Shown here: piece by piece, positions 54,746 through 64,000 of the stretch
Numbering within the stretch: the stretch's first letter is position 1
How the letters are laid out: each line of letters begins with the position of its first letter
NCBI GenBank assembly: GCA_963555775.3
Contig: CAUVWY020000009.1
Span: forward strand, 558,001-622,000
Direction of reading: 5' to 3'
DNA: 64,000 nucleotides
Source of the DNA: JAJEDW01 sp963555775
Lineage (GTDB): Bacteria; Acidobacteriota; Terriglobia; 20CM-2-55-15
Made by a program: the position numbers and the translations under genes
Notes under the pieces: generated by a model
Told to the model about the DNA's origin: nothing
The model's input: only the letters and a program-made list of their open reading frames with translations
Database searches by the model: none

Positions 54746-54875
54746 CTAGCAGCCTGTCGGACTAACACCGAATCAAAAACCTAAGTCATTCATATGACTG
54801 TGTTTACCGTTTCGGGCTAAAAAGGGCCGTTGTTGAAAACAAAGGACTTACGCCGAAAGTCCGACAGGCTGCTAG
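54746..54875. mobile_element. MITE copy 2 (122 bp, CTAG target duplication)
   Basis: Core 54750-54871 between CTAG repeats, identical to 28657-28778. The 14-bp ends are CAGCCTGTCGGACT. Its right CTAG (54872-54875) is also the left flank of the IS1380-type element, so the two are directly abutting. It creates an in-frame stop (SSLSD then stop) exactly as in copy 1. Confidence 0.9.
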
Positions 54876-56729
54876 TCCCTGAATAAGCGCGATTGAGGAA
54901 GTATCGATAGTGAAAAAGTAGCGGAAGTACCCGAAATGTCCCCGTCCCGTGCGAAAAAGAATTTGCAGAATCCTGACGGAAAAGGAGGCATTTCGGATGA
55001 ACGATTATACGCGCAAGAACATGAGGAATCGCAAGCGGCGAATCGAGCGTCGGCTTGGGGACCGACATTGGAGGGAACAGTCGGCGCCGATGTTGTCGGC
55101 GAGTAACATGCACTATGAGATGGGCAAGCGGATGCGCGGCACGGGGGTTGGCGGTCTTGGGGCGATGCATCGGGTGGCGCGGCGGACGGGTCTGATCGAG
55201 GCCATCGACGCGCGGGTGGATGTGCTGAAGCGGCATCTGCCGTATCACGAGTCGGATCACGTGTTGAACATCGCCTACAACGCGTTGACGGGAGGGACGT
55301 GTCTGGAAGACATCGAGTTGCGGCGCAACGACGAAGCATACCTGGATGCGCTGGGGGCGCAGCGGATACCGGACCCGACCACGGCGGGCGACTTTTGCCG
55401 GAGATTCGAGCCCGGCGACGTGGAGAACCTGATGGAGGCGGCGAATGAAGTGCGGCTGAATGTGTGGCGGCAGCAACCGGCCGGTTTTTTCGACGAGGCG
55501 GTGTTGGACGCGGATGGGACCCTGGCGCCGACCAGCGGGGAATGCAAGGAAGGGATGGATATCGCCTACGACGGGACATGGGGCTATCACCCGTTGTTGA
55601 TTTCACTGGCGAACACCGCCGAGCCGTTATACCTGGTGAACCGGAGCGGCAACCGGCCCTCGCATGAAGGCGCGGCCCCGCGGTTCGATCAGGCGATCGG
55701 GTTGTGCCAGCGCGCCGGGTTCCATCGGATCCTGCTGCGCGGGGACACCGACTTCAGCCAGACCCGGCATCTGGATGGATGGGACGGCCAGGGCGTGGAC
55801 TTCATCTTCGGTATCGACGCGAGGGCGAACCTGGTGGCGCGGGCCGATGCGCTGGAGCCGGACTGCTGGGCAGTTCTGGAGCGTGAGGCCAGATACGAGG
55901 TGGCCACCCAGCCCCGCCAGCGTCCCGACAAGGTCAAGGAACGGATCGTTCGGGAACGCGGTTTCAAGAACGTTCGCTTGCGGGGCGAAGACGTGGCCGA
56001 GTTCGCCTACCGGCCCGGCGCCTGTAAGCGGGACTACCGCGTCGTGGTGGTGCGGAAGAATCTGTCGGAGGCCAAAGGGGAGTGGGTGTTGTTCGACAAG
56101 ATCCGGTACTTCTTCTACATCACGAACCGTGCCGGTCCCGCCGACCGGATCGTGAAGCGCGCGAATCAACGGTGCAATCAGGAGAATCTCATCGAGCAAC
56201 TCAAGAACGGCGTCCGGGCCTTGAAAATGCCGGTGGGCGACCGGACCGGCAACTGGGCCTACATGGTGATGGCGTCGCTGGCCTGGACCCTGAAGGCGTG
56301 GTTTGCGTTGCTGCTTCCCGAAACCGGACGCTGGGCCCCGAAGTATCGGGCCGAGAAGCAGACCGTTCTACGCATGGAGTTCAAGACGTTCCTGAACGCC
56401 TTCATCCTCCTGCCGTGCCAACTCGTGCGTACCGGCCGGCGCATCGTCTTCCGGCTCATGGCCTGGAACCCGTGGCTGTCCGTCTTGTTCCGTGCCGTGG
56501 ATGTGTTGCGTCGTCCCCTGCGATGCTGACCCGATCATGGATCTGAGCCCGGGCGGTCGAGGTCCCGGTTGCTGTCAACCCTTCAAACAGACACGGCGAG
56601 GCCCCCACTGGAACAGACGCAACTCGAACCGGAGGCCGGGACAAAACGATCCCGGAACGGAAGGTTATGCCTCCAACTTTATGGCTGGGAACCGGCCGTT
56701 CGCCATCTGGTTATGCGCTTGTTTTGGGT
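54876..56729 (+). mobile_element. IS1380-family insertion sequence (about 1854 bp)
   Basis: Left end TCCCTGAATAAGCGCG and right end complement ACCCAAAACAAGCGCA are an imperfect terminal repeat (11 of 16). CTAG precedes the left end (54872-54875) and follows the right end (56730-56733), giving a 4-bp duplication. One transposase gene fills most of it. Ends differ from the MITE next to it. The size is within the range known for IS1380. Confidence 0.85.
54997..56529 (+). CDS. IS1380-family DDE transposase
   Basis: 510 aa from ATG 54997, set by AAGGAGG 8 nt upstream; an upstream ATG in frame lacks a site. Visible landmarks: HVLNIAYNALTGGTCLEDIE, first Asp in AVLDADGTLAPTSG, second Asp in LLRGDTDFSQTRH and the Glu in NQENLIEQLKNGVRALKMP. 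Length fits the family. No frameshift or stop, so it is probably active. It copies the element at CTAG sites, judging by the flanks. Confidence 0.9.
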   Translation: MNDYTRKNMRNRKRRIERRLGDRHWREQSAPMLSASNMHYEMGKRMRGTGVGGLGAMHRVARRTGLIEAIDARVDVLKRHLPYHESDHVLNIAYNALTGGTCLEDIELRRNDEAYLDALGAQRIPDPTTAGDFCRRFEPGDVENLMEAANEVRLNVWRQQPAGFFDEAVLDADGTLAPTSGECKEGMDIAYDGTWGYHPLLISLANTAEPLYLVNRSGNRPSHEGAAPRFDQAIGLCQRAGFHRILLRGDTDFSQTRHLDGWDGQGVDFIFGIDARANLVARADALEPDCWAVLEREARYEVATQPRQRPDKVKERIVRERGFKNVRLRGEDVAEFAYRPGACKRDYRVVVVRKNLSEAKGEWVLFDKIRYFFYITNRAGPADRIVKRANQRCNQENLIEQLKNGVRALKMPVGDRTGNWAYMVMASLAWTLKAWFALLLPETGRWAPKYRAEKQTVLRMEFKTFLNAFILLPCQLVRTGRRIVFRLMAWNPWLSVLFRAVDVLRRPLRC

Positions 56730-59700
56730 CTAGGAGCTTTGCCGGCGCCAGATTGGGCACGGCCAACATAACGCGGGACGGTGTGTCCACCGGCGACGGG
56801 CGGTACGCCAACTCCATGGGGATATCGGCCACGACCTACCTGAGTCCCGACCTGATCGAGGAAGTCCGCGTCATCGTCGCGCCCGCGGATGCGGAACTGG
56901 GACGCGGTTCCGGGCAGGTCCAGATGGTCACGCGGTCGGGAACCAACGAGTTCCACGGCAGCCTCTTCTACGGGAACCGCAATTCCGCCCTGGATGCCAA
57001 CTCCTGGATCAACAACTTCAACGGCGTCGACAAGGATTACCGGAACGGCACCCAGTTTGCAGGCCGGATCGCGGGGCCGATCATCCGGAACAAGACCTTT
57101 TTCTTCTTCCTGTACGATGGCCAACGGTACGTCAGCAAGAGCCAGTTCACCGGCAACGTCCTGACGGCCGAGGCGCGGCAGGGCAACTTCCGTTTCTTTC
57201 CCGGGGTGCAGAACGGCAACATCTTTGCGAACACCCCGACCGTCGACGCATCGGGTAATCCGGTGGCGCCGGGGGGCATGACGCTGGACGACCTTCAAAC
57301 CGTCAGCGTGTTCGACCTCGACCCGTTGCGACCCGGCATGGACCCCTCGGGATGGGTCCAGCGGCTGTTCACGTTCATGCCGCCGCCGAACGACTTCACG
57401 ATCGGTGACGGCCTGAACACGGCCGGCCACCGGTGGCTCCGCCGCCTGGAAGGCGAGGATATCGCCAACGGCGACGGACAGAACACCAATCGGGACCAGT
57501 ACAACGTCCGTATCGACCACAATTTCAACCAGAGTCACAAGGCCACGTTCAGCGCCACCAAGGAACGCAACTGGTCGGTGACTACTCAGACCGGCATCTC
57601 GAATTGGCCCGGCGGATTCGATGGCAGCGTCGAACGCAAGCCGGAATTCTATGCGGCATCGCTGGTCTCCACCCTGTCGTCGACCGTTGTCAACGAGTTC
57701 CGATTCGGGCACAAAAAGAGCTGGCACTACGGCAAGGGGTCCGTTTTCAGGACGGATGCAGTCGGCGACGAGGCGCGGAGCCAGCTTCTCAACCTGAACG
57801 GACAAAACGTCTTCCCGAACCACATCCTGTTCCCGGCCAATATCTTCGCCAACCTGGGAGGCTCCGGCACGCGCGGACAGACGAGCCCTCTGTATTCGTA
57901 CAGCGATACGCTGAGCTGGACCCAGGGCGAGCACGCGTTCAAGGCCGGTTTTGAAGTCCGTTACACTTCATCGGACGGTTTCAACGGCACGGAAACCTCT
58001 GAATTCATACTGCCGAACGTCGGCATCGGCACCACGCCCGGATTCGGCGTGACGGGATTGCAGGGCATTCCCGGCCTGACGGGCAACAATCTCGGCACGG
58101 CGGAGGACCTGCTGCTCGACCTGTCCGGCTCGGTGCGCGCCGTCAGTCAGGGCTTCAACCTCAGCAAAGCGACGGATACATCTTTCCAACTGGTTTCGAG
58201 GCGGCGGGATTTCCATCAGAATGAATGGGGCGCGTTCTTCAAGGACGACTGGAAGATCGCTCCGAATCTTACCCTCAACCTCGGCTTCCGCTACGATTAC
58301 TATGGCGTACCGTACGAGAGCGGGGGTCTGATGACGGCGCCGGTTGGAGGCCAGGCCGCGCTGTTCGGGATTTCGGGGACCGGCTTCGATGCCCTGTGGC
58401 AACCGGGAGCAATGAACGGTTCGCTGACCCGGGTCGAGTTCGCGGGCAAGCACTCGCCGAACCCGGACCGGCAGGTCTACAACGACGACTGGAACAACTT
58501 TGCCCCCGCCATTGGATTCAGTTGGTCGCTTCCCTGGTGGGGCCAGGACAAGACGGTTGTGCGCGCCGGTTACGGCATCAACTACTCTGGAGCGGCCAAC
58601 TTCAATAGCGGTCTGAACCTGTACGCCGCCCGAGACCCGGGTTCGAGCGCCTCTTCGAGCTTGGTGACCCTGGGACTGGAAAACAATTTCTACAATCTGA
58701 CGAACATACCCGTACCGCTGCCGCCTTCCCCCGACTCCGAGATTCTCTACTTGACCACATTGGAACGGCGTTCGGGAAGCATGAACGGGTACGTCGACGC
58801 CCGAGTGACCCCTTATATTCAAAACTGGAATCTGGAAATCCAGCGCGAACTGGCCCCGAATCTGACGATCGAGGCACGCTATATCGGCAGCAAGGGCACG
58901 AAGCTCTGGGGCCGGATACCATTGAACACGGCGAACATCTTCGAGAACGGGATCCTGGAGGCATTCGACATCACCCGCGCGGGCGGGGACGCGCCCTTGT
59001 TCGATCAGATGCTGGCCGGGCTCAACTACAGCGGAAACGTGGTCGGCAGCGACATCAGTACGGACCCGAACGTCACCGACATCTGGACCGGTTCGGAAGC
59101 CTTCCGCGCCAGCCCACGATTCCGCAGCTATCTGGCCAACGGCGACGTGGGTCAGTTCGCCTTTCGCTTGGCTGACGAGTCGTACCAGGGTGTGAGAGGC
59201 GGTTTGTTCCTGAACAACGGATTCGATCAGAATCTGATCAAGGTCAACCCGCAGTTCACGAACGTGACGCTGGACGGAAACCCCGGAAATTCCACGTACC
59301 ACTCGATGCAACTGCAGGTGACGAAGCGGCTGTCGAACGGCTTTACCAACCAGACCACCTACACGTGGAGCCGGACTCTGGGCGACAACAGCAACGATGG
59401 CGGGTTTGCATCCTCTTCCTCGGGGAATCACTGGTTCGACCCCCGCGACCGTTCGCTCAACAAGTCCCTGCTTGCGTTCCACCGTACCCAGGACCTCCGC
59501 AGCAACGGCACGTTCGAACTGCCGTTCGGGCCGGGCCGCCGGTTCGGGGGTAACTCCACCGGGACGCTGGCGCGGCTGCTCGAGCAGTGGCAGTTGGGCG
59601 CTGTTTTCAGTTGGACTTCGGGCGCGCCCCTGAGCATCGGCGCGTCCACATCGACGATCACTCAGGCCGCCAACAACACGCCGGTCCTCCTTGGGGACTT

Positions 59701-60177
59701 CCCCAAGAGCACCGGGGAGATCACTCCCGATTCGGCCGGCGGGACCTACTTCCCCGGTTTCCAGGTGGCGCGGGATCCTGGGACGGGCGTCACCAGCGAA
59801 CAGGGACTTCAGCGCCGTGTCAGCAACCGCATGATCGTCGATGGTTCCGGCAACCCGGTTCTGGTGAATCCGGAGCCTGGCCAGTTGGGCACTCTGGGCC
59901 TGCGCTGGATCGAAGGACCGTCGCACGTTTCCTTGAACATGAACCTCCTGAAGCGCATACAGATCGACGAAACCAAGCAGCTCGAGCTCCGCGCCGATGT
60001 GAAGAACATCATGAACAACCCGTGGTGGACGAATCCCAACACGCAGATCAACTCCACCAGCTTCGGGCGGATCACCGGGTCGGGCGTGACCAGCGGCACG
60101 GACGCGGGCAACCGGAACGGTACCCGCACGTTTACTCTCAATGCCCGTTTGAACTTTTAGGGCAGGAAGCGGCTCGC

Positions 60178-60216
60178 GCGGGAGTTTACCGGGAACGCAT
60201 CCCGGCAAACTCCCGC
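60178..60216 (+). terminator. Long hairpin after the TonB receptor gene
   Basis: A stem of 10 bp (GCGGGAGTTT / AAACTCCCGC) plus 6 more pairs above one mismatch surrounds an ACGCA loop. It begins 18 bases past the stop. There is no U-run, so it may act as a 3' stabiliser or a weak terminator. Confidence 0.6.
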
Positions 60217-60317
60217 GGAGTTTCCATCGCGAAAAACTCGATCGGCGTCCGGACGAAGCAGGCAGTATGGGGCTCTCCCGGGATCCCCGGTCTGTCCGTC
60301 GTGGGTCTATGACCCCT

Positions 60318-60578
60318 TAGCCCGCCTTTTTCGCGGGTTTTCGTCGCGAAGAGTCGGAGACACCGTCAGAGCAAGGCCCGCGCCGCGAGGGCGACGGAGG
60401 CGTACTTCTTACTGCCGCACGGAAGTGCGCTTTAGACAGTACGTCGAGGCGCCCGACCGCGCTTGATCCGGCGCGAGGAACGCGCCGCTACGCGCCCGGC
60501 GCGAGGAACGCGCCGTAGAACGCGGCACTGGCGGATGGATCCGGCGCTGCAGCAGACAACTCGTGAAAAAGGCGGGTT
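60318..60578. repeat. Repeat R1 copy 3 inside an inverted-repeat unit
   Basis: TTAGCCCGCCTTTTTC at 60318 and its near-complement GAAAAAGGCGGGTTA at about 60563 bracket 260 bp. Inside are the R1 block (GGGTTTTCGTCGCGAAGAG), a short inverted match to R2 and two tandem copies of CGGCGCGAGGAACGCGCCG (near 60470 and 60495), each with a GGCGCG/CGCGCC stem. No gene fits. The unit looks like a degraded palindromic element. Confidence 0.55.
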
Positions 60579-62322
60579 AGTTGGCCAACTGGGTCAACGT
60601 CGTGTCTATTCTCTGAAAAAAAGTGGCCCGATGCCGGTCGCGGGCCTCGGTATCGTCAAGAGCCGCGTATTCCATGGTCAGATTCCGGTGGACCATGGCG
60701 TCTCCTAAGCCCCGGACCACCATCGTCTGGAAGGTATCGATCGCCGCCTGACCCAGGCCTGACTTGCGCTGTGCCACGCCGAGGTTCAGGCGCGGGATGG
60801 CCTGATCTCGGTGGGTTTCGACGAGGCTTTCCAGCGCGGCGATCGCCTCCCCGCGCTCCCCGCCCACGAACCGCTCCGCGGCGCGTTTGGTGACGGCACG
60901 GCCCTCTCGGCCCGCCTGCCCGTCCTGTTCCTCATTGGCCAGGAGTTCTCGATACCGCGCCATTTCCACCCGTCCCTCCTCTCTCATCCCGAGGCGAACG
61001 AGTGCCCTGGCGCGAATGTAACGGGTGCGGGAGTCGGCCGTGTCCAGATCGAGAGCCCTTTCGGCCGCTTGAACCGATTCGGCGAACCGGCCCATTCCGA
61101 GGTGGACCTCGGCAAGTCCGGAATGGGCCCTTGCGTCCGCTGGGTCCAGCTCGAGGGCGCGTTCGAGTTCGGCCAGCGCATTCCCGGCCTCACCGCGTTT
61201 CAGATAGAGTTCGCCCAGCAAAAGATGCGTTTCGACGTTGCTGGGATCCAACTCAAGGGCTGCCAGATAGGCAGGCAAGGCATCATCGAGTTGAAACAGA
61301 TCGACGTGCATGTCGCCGATTCTCCGAAAAATCAAGCTGCGCTGAAGTGGATCGAGCCCGGAATCTTCTGTCAGGTTCCGATCGATCGCGTTCGCGTCCT
61401 CGAATACTTCCAAAGCCCGGTCCGCCTTCCCGGACGCCGCATGCAACTCACCTAACGCATAGCGTGTCAGTGTGGAGTCCGGATACGCCTCGACGGCGCG
61501 CAGCAGGACCATCTCCGCTTCCGGGTCCAGTTCGGCCGCCTGGAGCATGCCGGCCATGGTCGTATACAGATTTTCGGTCAACGTCATCCGGTGGATCGCG
61601 GTTTCGTAATTCTCCCGCGTTCGATCGAACTCGTCGTCCCTGAAGTACGCCAGACTGAGCAGAGTGGCGAAATGCTCCAGCATGCCCGCGACATCGGGAG
61701 GCGGGTCCGCCGGGGCCCTTGTTGCCCAACGGATTGCCATGGATTGCCGGTACAGCGGCAAAGCCTCGGCGTAGTGCCCCTGGAGACCGTGGGCGATGGC
61801 CAGATCCTTGAGGCTTTCTCCCAGACGATCGTCGTCATCGCCGAAGACCTCCGCTTCCTCGACGGCAACTTCGAAAAACTGCTGAGCCGCGGGGTACAGT
61901 GCGCTCTGAAGGGCACGAAGCCCGTCTTCCCGTGCTGCCATCCAGTTCGCCTCATCTTCGCTGAGCCAGTAAAGCAGGAAATAACCATCGCCGATGCGCG
62001 ATACCGGACTGAGTCCGCCCGGTCCGAGGCCTTGAAGCGCAACCTGGAATTCGGACCTCAGGTCACCGAGTGCGAACGCACCCAGGTAGCCCCCGGAGGT
62101 GGAGGAGGGATCCAGCGAATGGGCGCGAACGAGATTTTCGAAGCTCTCTCCGGCCGCGGCCCGGCCGCGAAGGTCCGCCGCCTCGGCTTCGGTGCCCACG
62201 ACCAGCAGACGCAGCCCGGCGCGGTCCTCCTGCCGGGAAGCCGTGGCAAGGGGGCTGGCCAGACACGCGATGGCGATCGCCCAGAGCATCTGTTTGGTCA
62301 TGAATCGAACCCGCGATGACAT
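60577..62322 (-). CDS. Secreted TPR protein with N-terminal parvulin-like domain
   Basis: 581 aa from ATG 62322 (ATG 62301 also possible). Signal peptide ends at ATASRQ. Residues 30-120 resemble a PPIC/parvulin rotamase domain (AADLRGRAAAGESFENLVRA, SGGYLGAFALGDL, GGLSPVSRIGDGYFLLYW). The rest is a TPR solenoid with about ten repeats (PAYLAALELDPSNVETHLLL, ALAELERALELDPADARAHS). It is probably a periplasmic chaperone or scaffold. It follows the CRTAC1 gene by 33 nt, so they share an operon. Confidence 0.8.
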   Translation of the reverse strand: MSSRVRFMTKQMLWAIAIACLASPLATASRQEDRAGLRLLVVGTEAEAADLRGRAAAGESFENLVRAHSLDPSSTSGGYLGAFALGDLRSEFQVALQGLGPGGLSPVSRIGDGYFLLYWLSEDEANWMAAREDGLRALQSALYPAAQQFFEVAVEEAEVFGDDDDRLGESLKDLAIAHGLQGHYAEALPLYRQSMAIRWATRAPADPPPDVAGMLEHFATLLSLAYFRDDEFDRTRENYETAIHRMTLTENLYTTMAGMLQAAELDPEAEMVLLRAVEAYPDSTLTRYALGELHAASGKADRALEVFEDANAIDRNLTEDSGLDPLQRSLIFRRIGDMHVDLFQLDDALPAYLAALELDPSNVETHLLLGELYLKRGEAGNALAELERALELDPADARAHSGLAEVHLGMGRFAESVQAAERALDLDTADSRTRYIRARALVRLGMREEGRVEMARYRELLANEEQDGQAGREGRAVTKRAAERFVGGERGEAIAALESLVETHRDQAIPRLNLGVAQRKSGLGQAAIDTFQTMVVRGLGDAMVHRNLTMEYAALDDTEARDRHRATFFQRIDTTLTQLAN

Positions 62323-62355
62323 ACCGAACCCGTTCGCCTCTTCTACTCGTCTCTA

Positions 62356-64000
62356 TTAACGGATATCCACGCCTCCCGACCCTTCGCGGATGGTCACGTA
62401 ACGATCGGCGTCGATGCCGTCCAGCGTCTCGGTGTTTCCATTGGGCCACCGAATCCTGATGGCTTCGACCCGGTCGGCGTCTCCCAGTCCGAAGTGCACG
62501 CGCATGTCATTGTGCGAGAGGTAACTGACGCCGCTCCGAACCTCTGAAGCCTGCGTCCGGCCGTCCACATCGATTTCGACACGGGCGCCAATCGCATCCC
62601 GGTTGCTGGTAACCCCCTGCAGGCGGAAACCGATCCAGTGGCTCCGGTTACCGCCTTCGTTCCGGTACACGCTGGGCCGGTCGTTCATGTTGATCGCGAT
62701 CGCGTCGATATCGCCGTCGTTGTCGTAATCTCCAAACGCCGTCCCGCGTGAAGACTTCGCACCGAGGAGGTCTCCCTCGAGGCCGCCCGCGATTTCCTCG
62801 AAGGTCCCATCGCCGAGGTTGCGATAGACCTCTTTCCGCTGCAGGTACCGCATATTAAGGTCGAGTTCATCGATAGACGGATAGATGTGCCCGTTCGTGA
62901 CGAACAGGTCCAGCCAGCCGTCGTTGTCCAGGTCGGCGAAACCCGCCCCCCAACCCAGGTTGGACGTCGATGCCGTGCCGGCCCCCGCTTCGGCGGTCAC
63001 GTCGAAGAAGAACATGTCCCCCACGTTCCGATACAGCGTGTTGGTATCCAGGGCAAAGTTGGTCACGAAAATGTCGAACAATCCGTTACCGTCGTAATCG
63101 CCGACCCCCAGTCCCATGCCCGCCTGCATGGCGCCCGTCTGACTCGCCGACGTCCCCGAAACCAGGGCCATCTCCTCGAACGTTCCATCCTGGTTGTTCC
63201 TGAACAAGAGGTTCGGCACCGAATCGTTGGCGACGTAAATGTCGGGCCACCCGTCGTTGTCCAAATCGCTGAAGACCACGCCGAATCCGTAGTGGCCCGG
63301 ATCGTCGATATGGGCCGCCGCAGTTGCTTCCGAGAAGGTGCCGTCCCCGTTGTTTCGATACAATCGATCGCGTTCGCCCTCCAACCCACGAGGTCCGCAC
63401 ATAACGGGGCGTCCGATGTAGAGGCACGTCGCATCGTCGCTCTCGCCACGCCGGGGAACCAGAACTTGGTCGAACGCGACGTAATTGGCGACATACAAGT
63501 CGACGTAGCCGTCGCGGTCGTAGTCGCCAAACGCGCAGTTGGTGCTCCAGCGCGCGTCGGCCACTCCGGCAGCGGAGGCTATCTCGCTGAACGTCCCATC
63601 GCCATTGTTTCGGAACAGGAGATTCGCACCGTAGGCTGTCAGATAGAAATCGCGGTTCCCGTCGTTGTCGTAGTCGGCGGCGCATATACCCTGTGCCCAA
63701 CCGCTCGCGTCAAGCCCGGCCTGCCGGGTGACATCGGTAAAGAAACCATCCCGGTTCTCATACAGTGCGACGACCGGGTCGCCTCCCTGCCGGTAGTTTT
63801 CCAGTGTCGATCCGTTCGTGATCGCCAAGTCCGGATCGCCATCGTTGTCGTAGTCGAAAAAACCCGCCCCATTGCCGGTGGATTGAATAATGTAGTCGGT
63901 GGCGGGGCCCCCGCTGAGGTTCGGCAACGTGACAGCGATTTCCTCAGCCACGTCAACGAAGCCCGGGAAGTCCATGGTTTGGGCGACAAGGAGAGGCGCC
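62356..64000 (-). CDS. CRTAC1/ASPIC-UnbV FG-GAP repeat protein (N-terminus beyond window)
   Basis: The frame stays open past the right edge; the end of a signal peptide (PLLVAQT) precedes the first in-frame Met at 63975, so the real start is outside. Repeated FG-GAP/VCBS calcium loops (DYDNDGDPDLAITN, DYDRDGYVDLYVANY, DLDNDGWPDIYVAND, DYDGNGLFDIFV, DYDNDGDIDAI) form a beta-propeller. The C-terminus is an ASPIC/UnbV domain (HWIGFRLQG, RIRWPNGNTETLDGI). Such proteins are exported or surface-bound and often sit with TPR proteins, as here. Binding partner unknown. Confidence 0.9.
   Translation of the reverse strand, partial: APLLVAQTMDFPGFVDVAEEIAVTLPNLSGGPATDYIIQSTGNGAGFFDYDNDGDPDLAITNGSTLENYRQGGDPVVALYENRDGFFTDVTRQAGLDASGWAQGICAADYDNDGNRDFYLTAYGANLLFRNNGDGTFSEIASAAGVADARWSTNCAFGDYDRDGYVDLYVANYVAFDQVLVPRRGESDDATCLYIGRPVMCGPRGLEGERDRLYRNNGDGTFSEATAAAHIDDPGHYGFGVVFSDLDNDGWPDIYVANDSVPNLLFRNNQDGTFEEMALVSGTSASQTGAMQAGMGLGVGDYDGNGLFDIFVTNFALDTNTLYRNVGDMFFFDVTAEAGAGTASTSNLGWGAGFADLDNDGWLDLFVTNGHIYPSIDELDLNMRYLQRKEVYRNLGDGTFEEIAGGLEGDLLGAKSSRGTAFGDYDNDGDIDAIAINMNDRPSVYRNEGGNRSHWIGFRLQGVTSNRDAIGARVEIDVDGRTQASEVRSGVSYLSHNDMRVHFGLGDADRVEAIRIRWPNGNTETLDGIDADRYVTIREGSGGVDIR

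Larger units (their letters stand above)
54244..60160 (+). pseudogene. TonB-dependent receptor gene split by a MITE and an IS element
   Basis: Start ATG 54244 with AGGAGG 5 nt upstream. Signal peptide ends at NIFAQ. Then a carboxypeptidase-regulatory-like domain (ATLGGTITDATGALIPGAEI), the plug (FAGARLGTANITRDGVSTGD, VRVIVAPADAELGRGSGQVQ) and a long barrel ending in ARLNF. The receptor would import a large ligand, possibly a polysaccharide or siderophore. The interruption is at CTAG 54746-54749. Joining this to base 56734 gives one continuous frame (VQSRSFAGARLG) of 1310 residues. No other damage is seen, so the insertion is recent. Confidence 0.93.

Noticed and set aside
54750..54871. MITE as the non-autonomous partner of the adjacent IS1380-type element
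   Set aside because: The terminal sequences (CAGCCTGTCGG against TCCCTGAATAAG) are unrelated; only the CTAG target is shared.
57968..60208. Very long open frame on the minus strand inside the TonB receptor gene (also 14141-16069 and 12585-13802)
   Set aside because: They are antisense to genes with clear families, have Arg/Gly/Pro-rich nonsense composition and no motifs. High GC makes such shadows common.

Overview
The window looks like a chromosome segment of a Gram-negative, GC-rich bacterium, most likely an Acidobacteriota member (inference). The grounds are a giant TonB-dependent receptor with an N-terminal carboxypeptidase-regulatory-like domain, a DUF5916 outer-membrane protein, a CRTAC1/ASPIC FG-GAP protein, PQQ dehydrogenase, a long ThyX-type thymidylate synthase, many secreted TPR proteins, and frequent toxin-antitoxin and mobile-element debris. 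No rRNA, tRNA or CRISPR array was seen.

Layout. 1-5.1 kb: partial metallo-beta-lactamase lipoprotein, PQQ dehydrogenase, YceI protein, and a multi-pass membrane protein with internal repeats. 5.1-7.8 kb: small accessory island with a fused HigB/HigA remnant, a two-gene ATPase plus RloB (AbiL-like) defence pair and an IS6 transposase fragment. 7.8-12 kb: minus-strand cluster of intradiol dioxygenase, a degenerate M14-like domain fused to a GH105-like hydrolase, and a TPR/beta-barrel protein. 12-20.4 kb: barrel protein, M28 peptidase, then a TetR-controlled tripartite RND efflux operon preceded by a perfect palindromic operator. 20.4-23.5 kb: bioB-bioF-bioD. 23.6-27.3 kb: a CopG/RelE pair whose toxin has an early stop, an esterase, a DUF59 protein and VapBC. 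27.9-30.5 kb: a DUF5916 gene interrupted by a 122-bp MITE, then a YeiH gene remnant. 31-37 kb: PLP decarboxylase, ketopantoate reductase-like enzyme, then an island with IS3 and PLD/helicase-like remnants and FitAB. 37-49.7 kb: housekeeping and membrane genes (UppS, YeiH, GDPD with an upstream array of six palindromes, Na/Pi cotransporter, methyltransferase, DinB-like, ThyX, hydrolase, RDD, TPR). 50-54 kb: ABC exporter and S9 peptidase. 54.2-60.2 kb: the TonB receptor gene split by an identical MITE plus a 1.85-kb IS1380-type element. 60.6-64 kb: parvulin-like/TPR protein and a CRTAC1/ASPIC protein cut by the window edge.

The strongest unusual signals are these. Two identical 122-bp MITEs and one IS1380-type element all sit at CTAG sites, and conceptual removal restores both host reading frames exactly. 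A six-unit 28-bp palindromic array abuts the GDPD promoter. At least three families of dispersed intergenic repeats (R1, R2, R3) recur next to unrelated genes. Several -10-like boxes lie only 6-8 nt before start codons, which suggests leaderless mRNAs.
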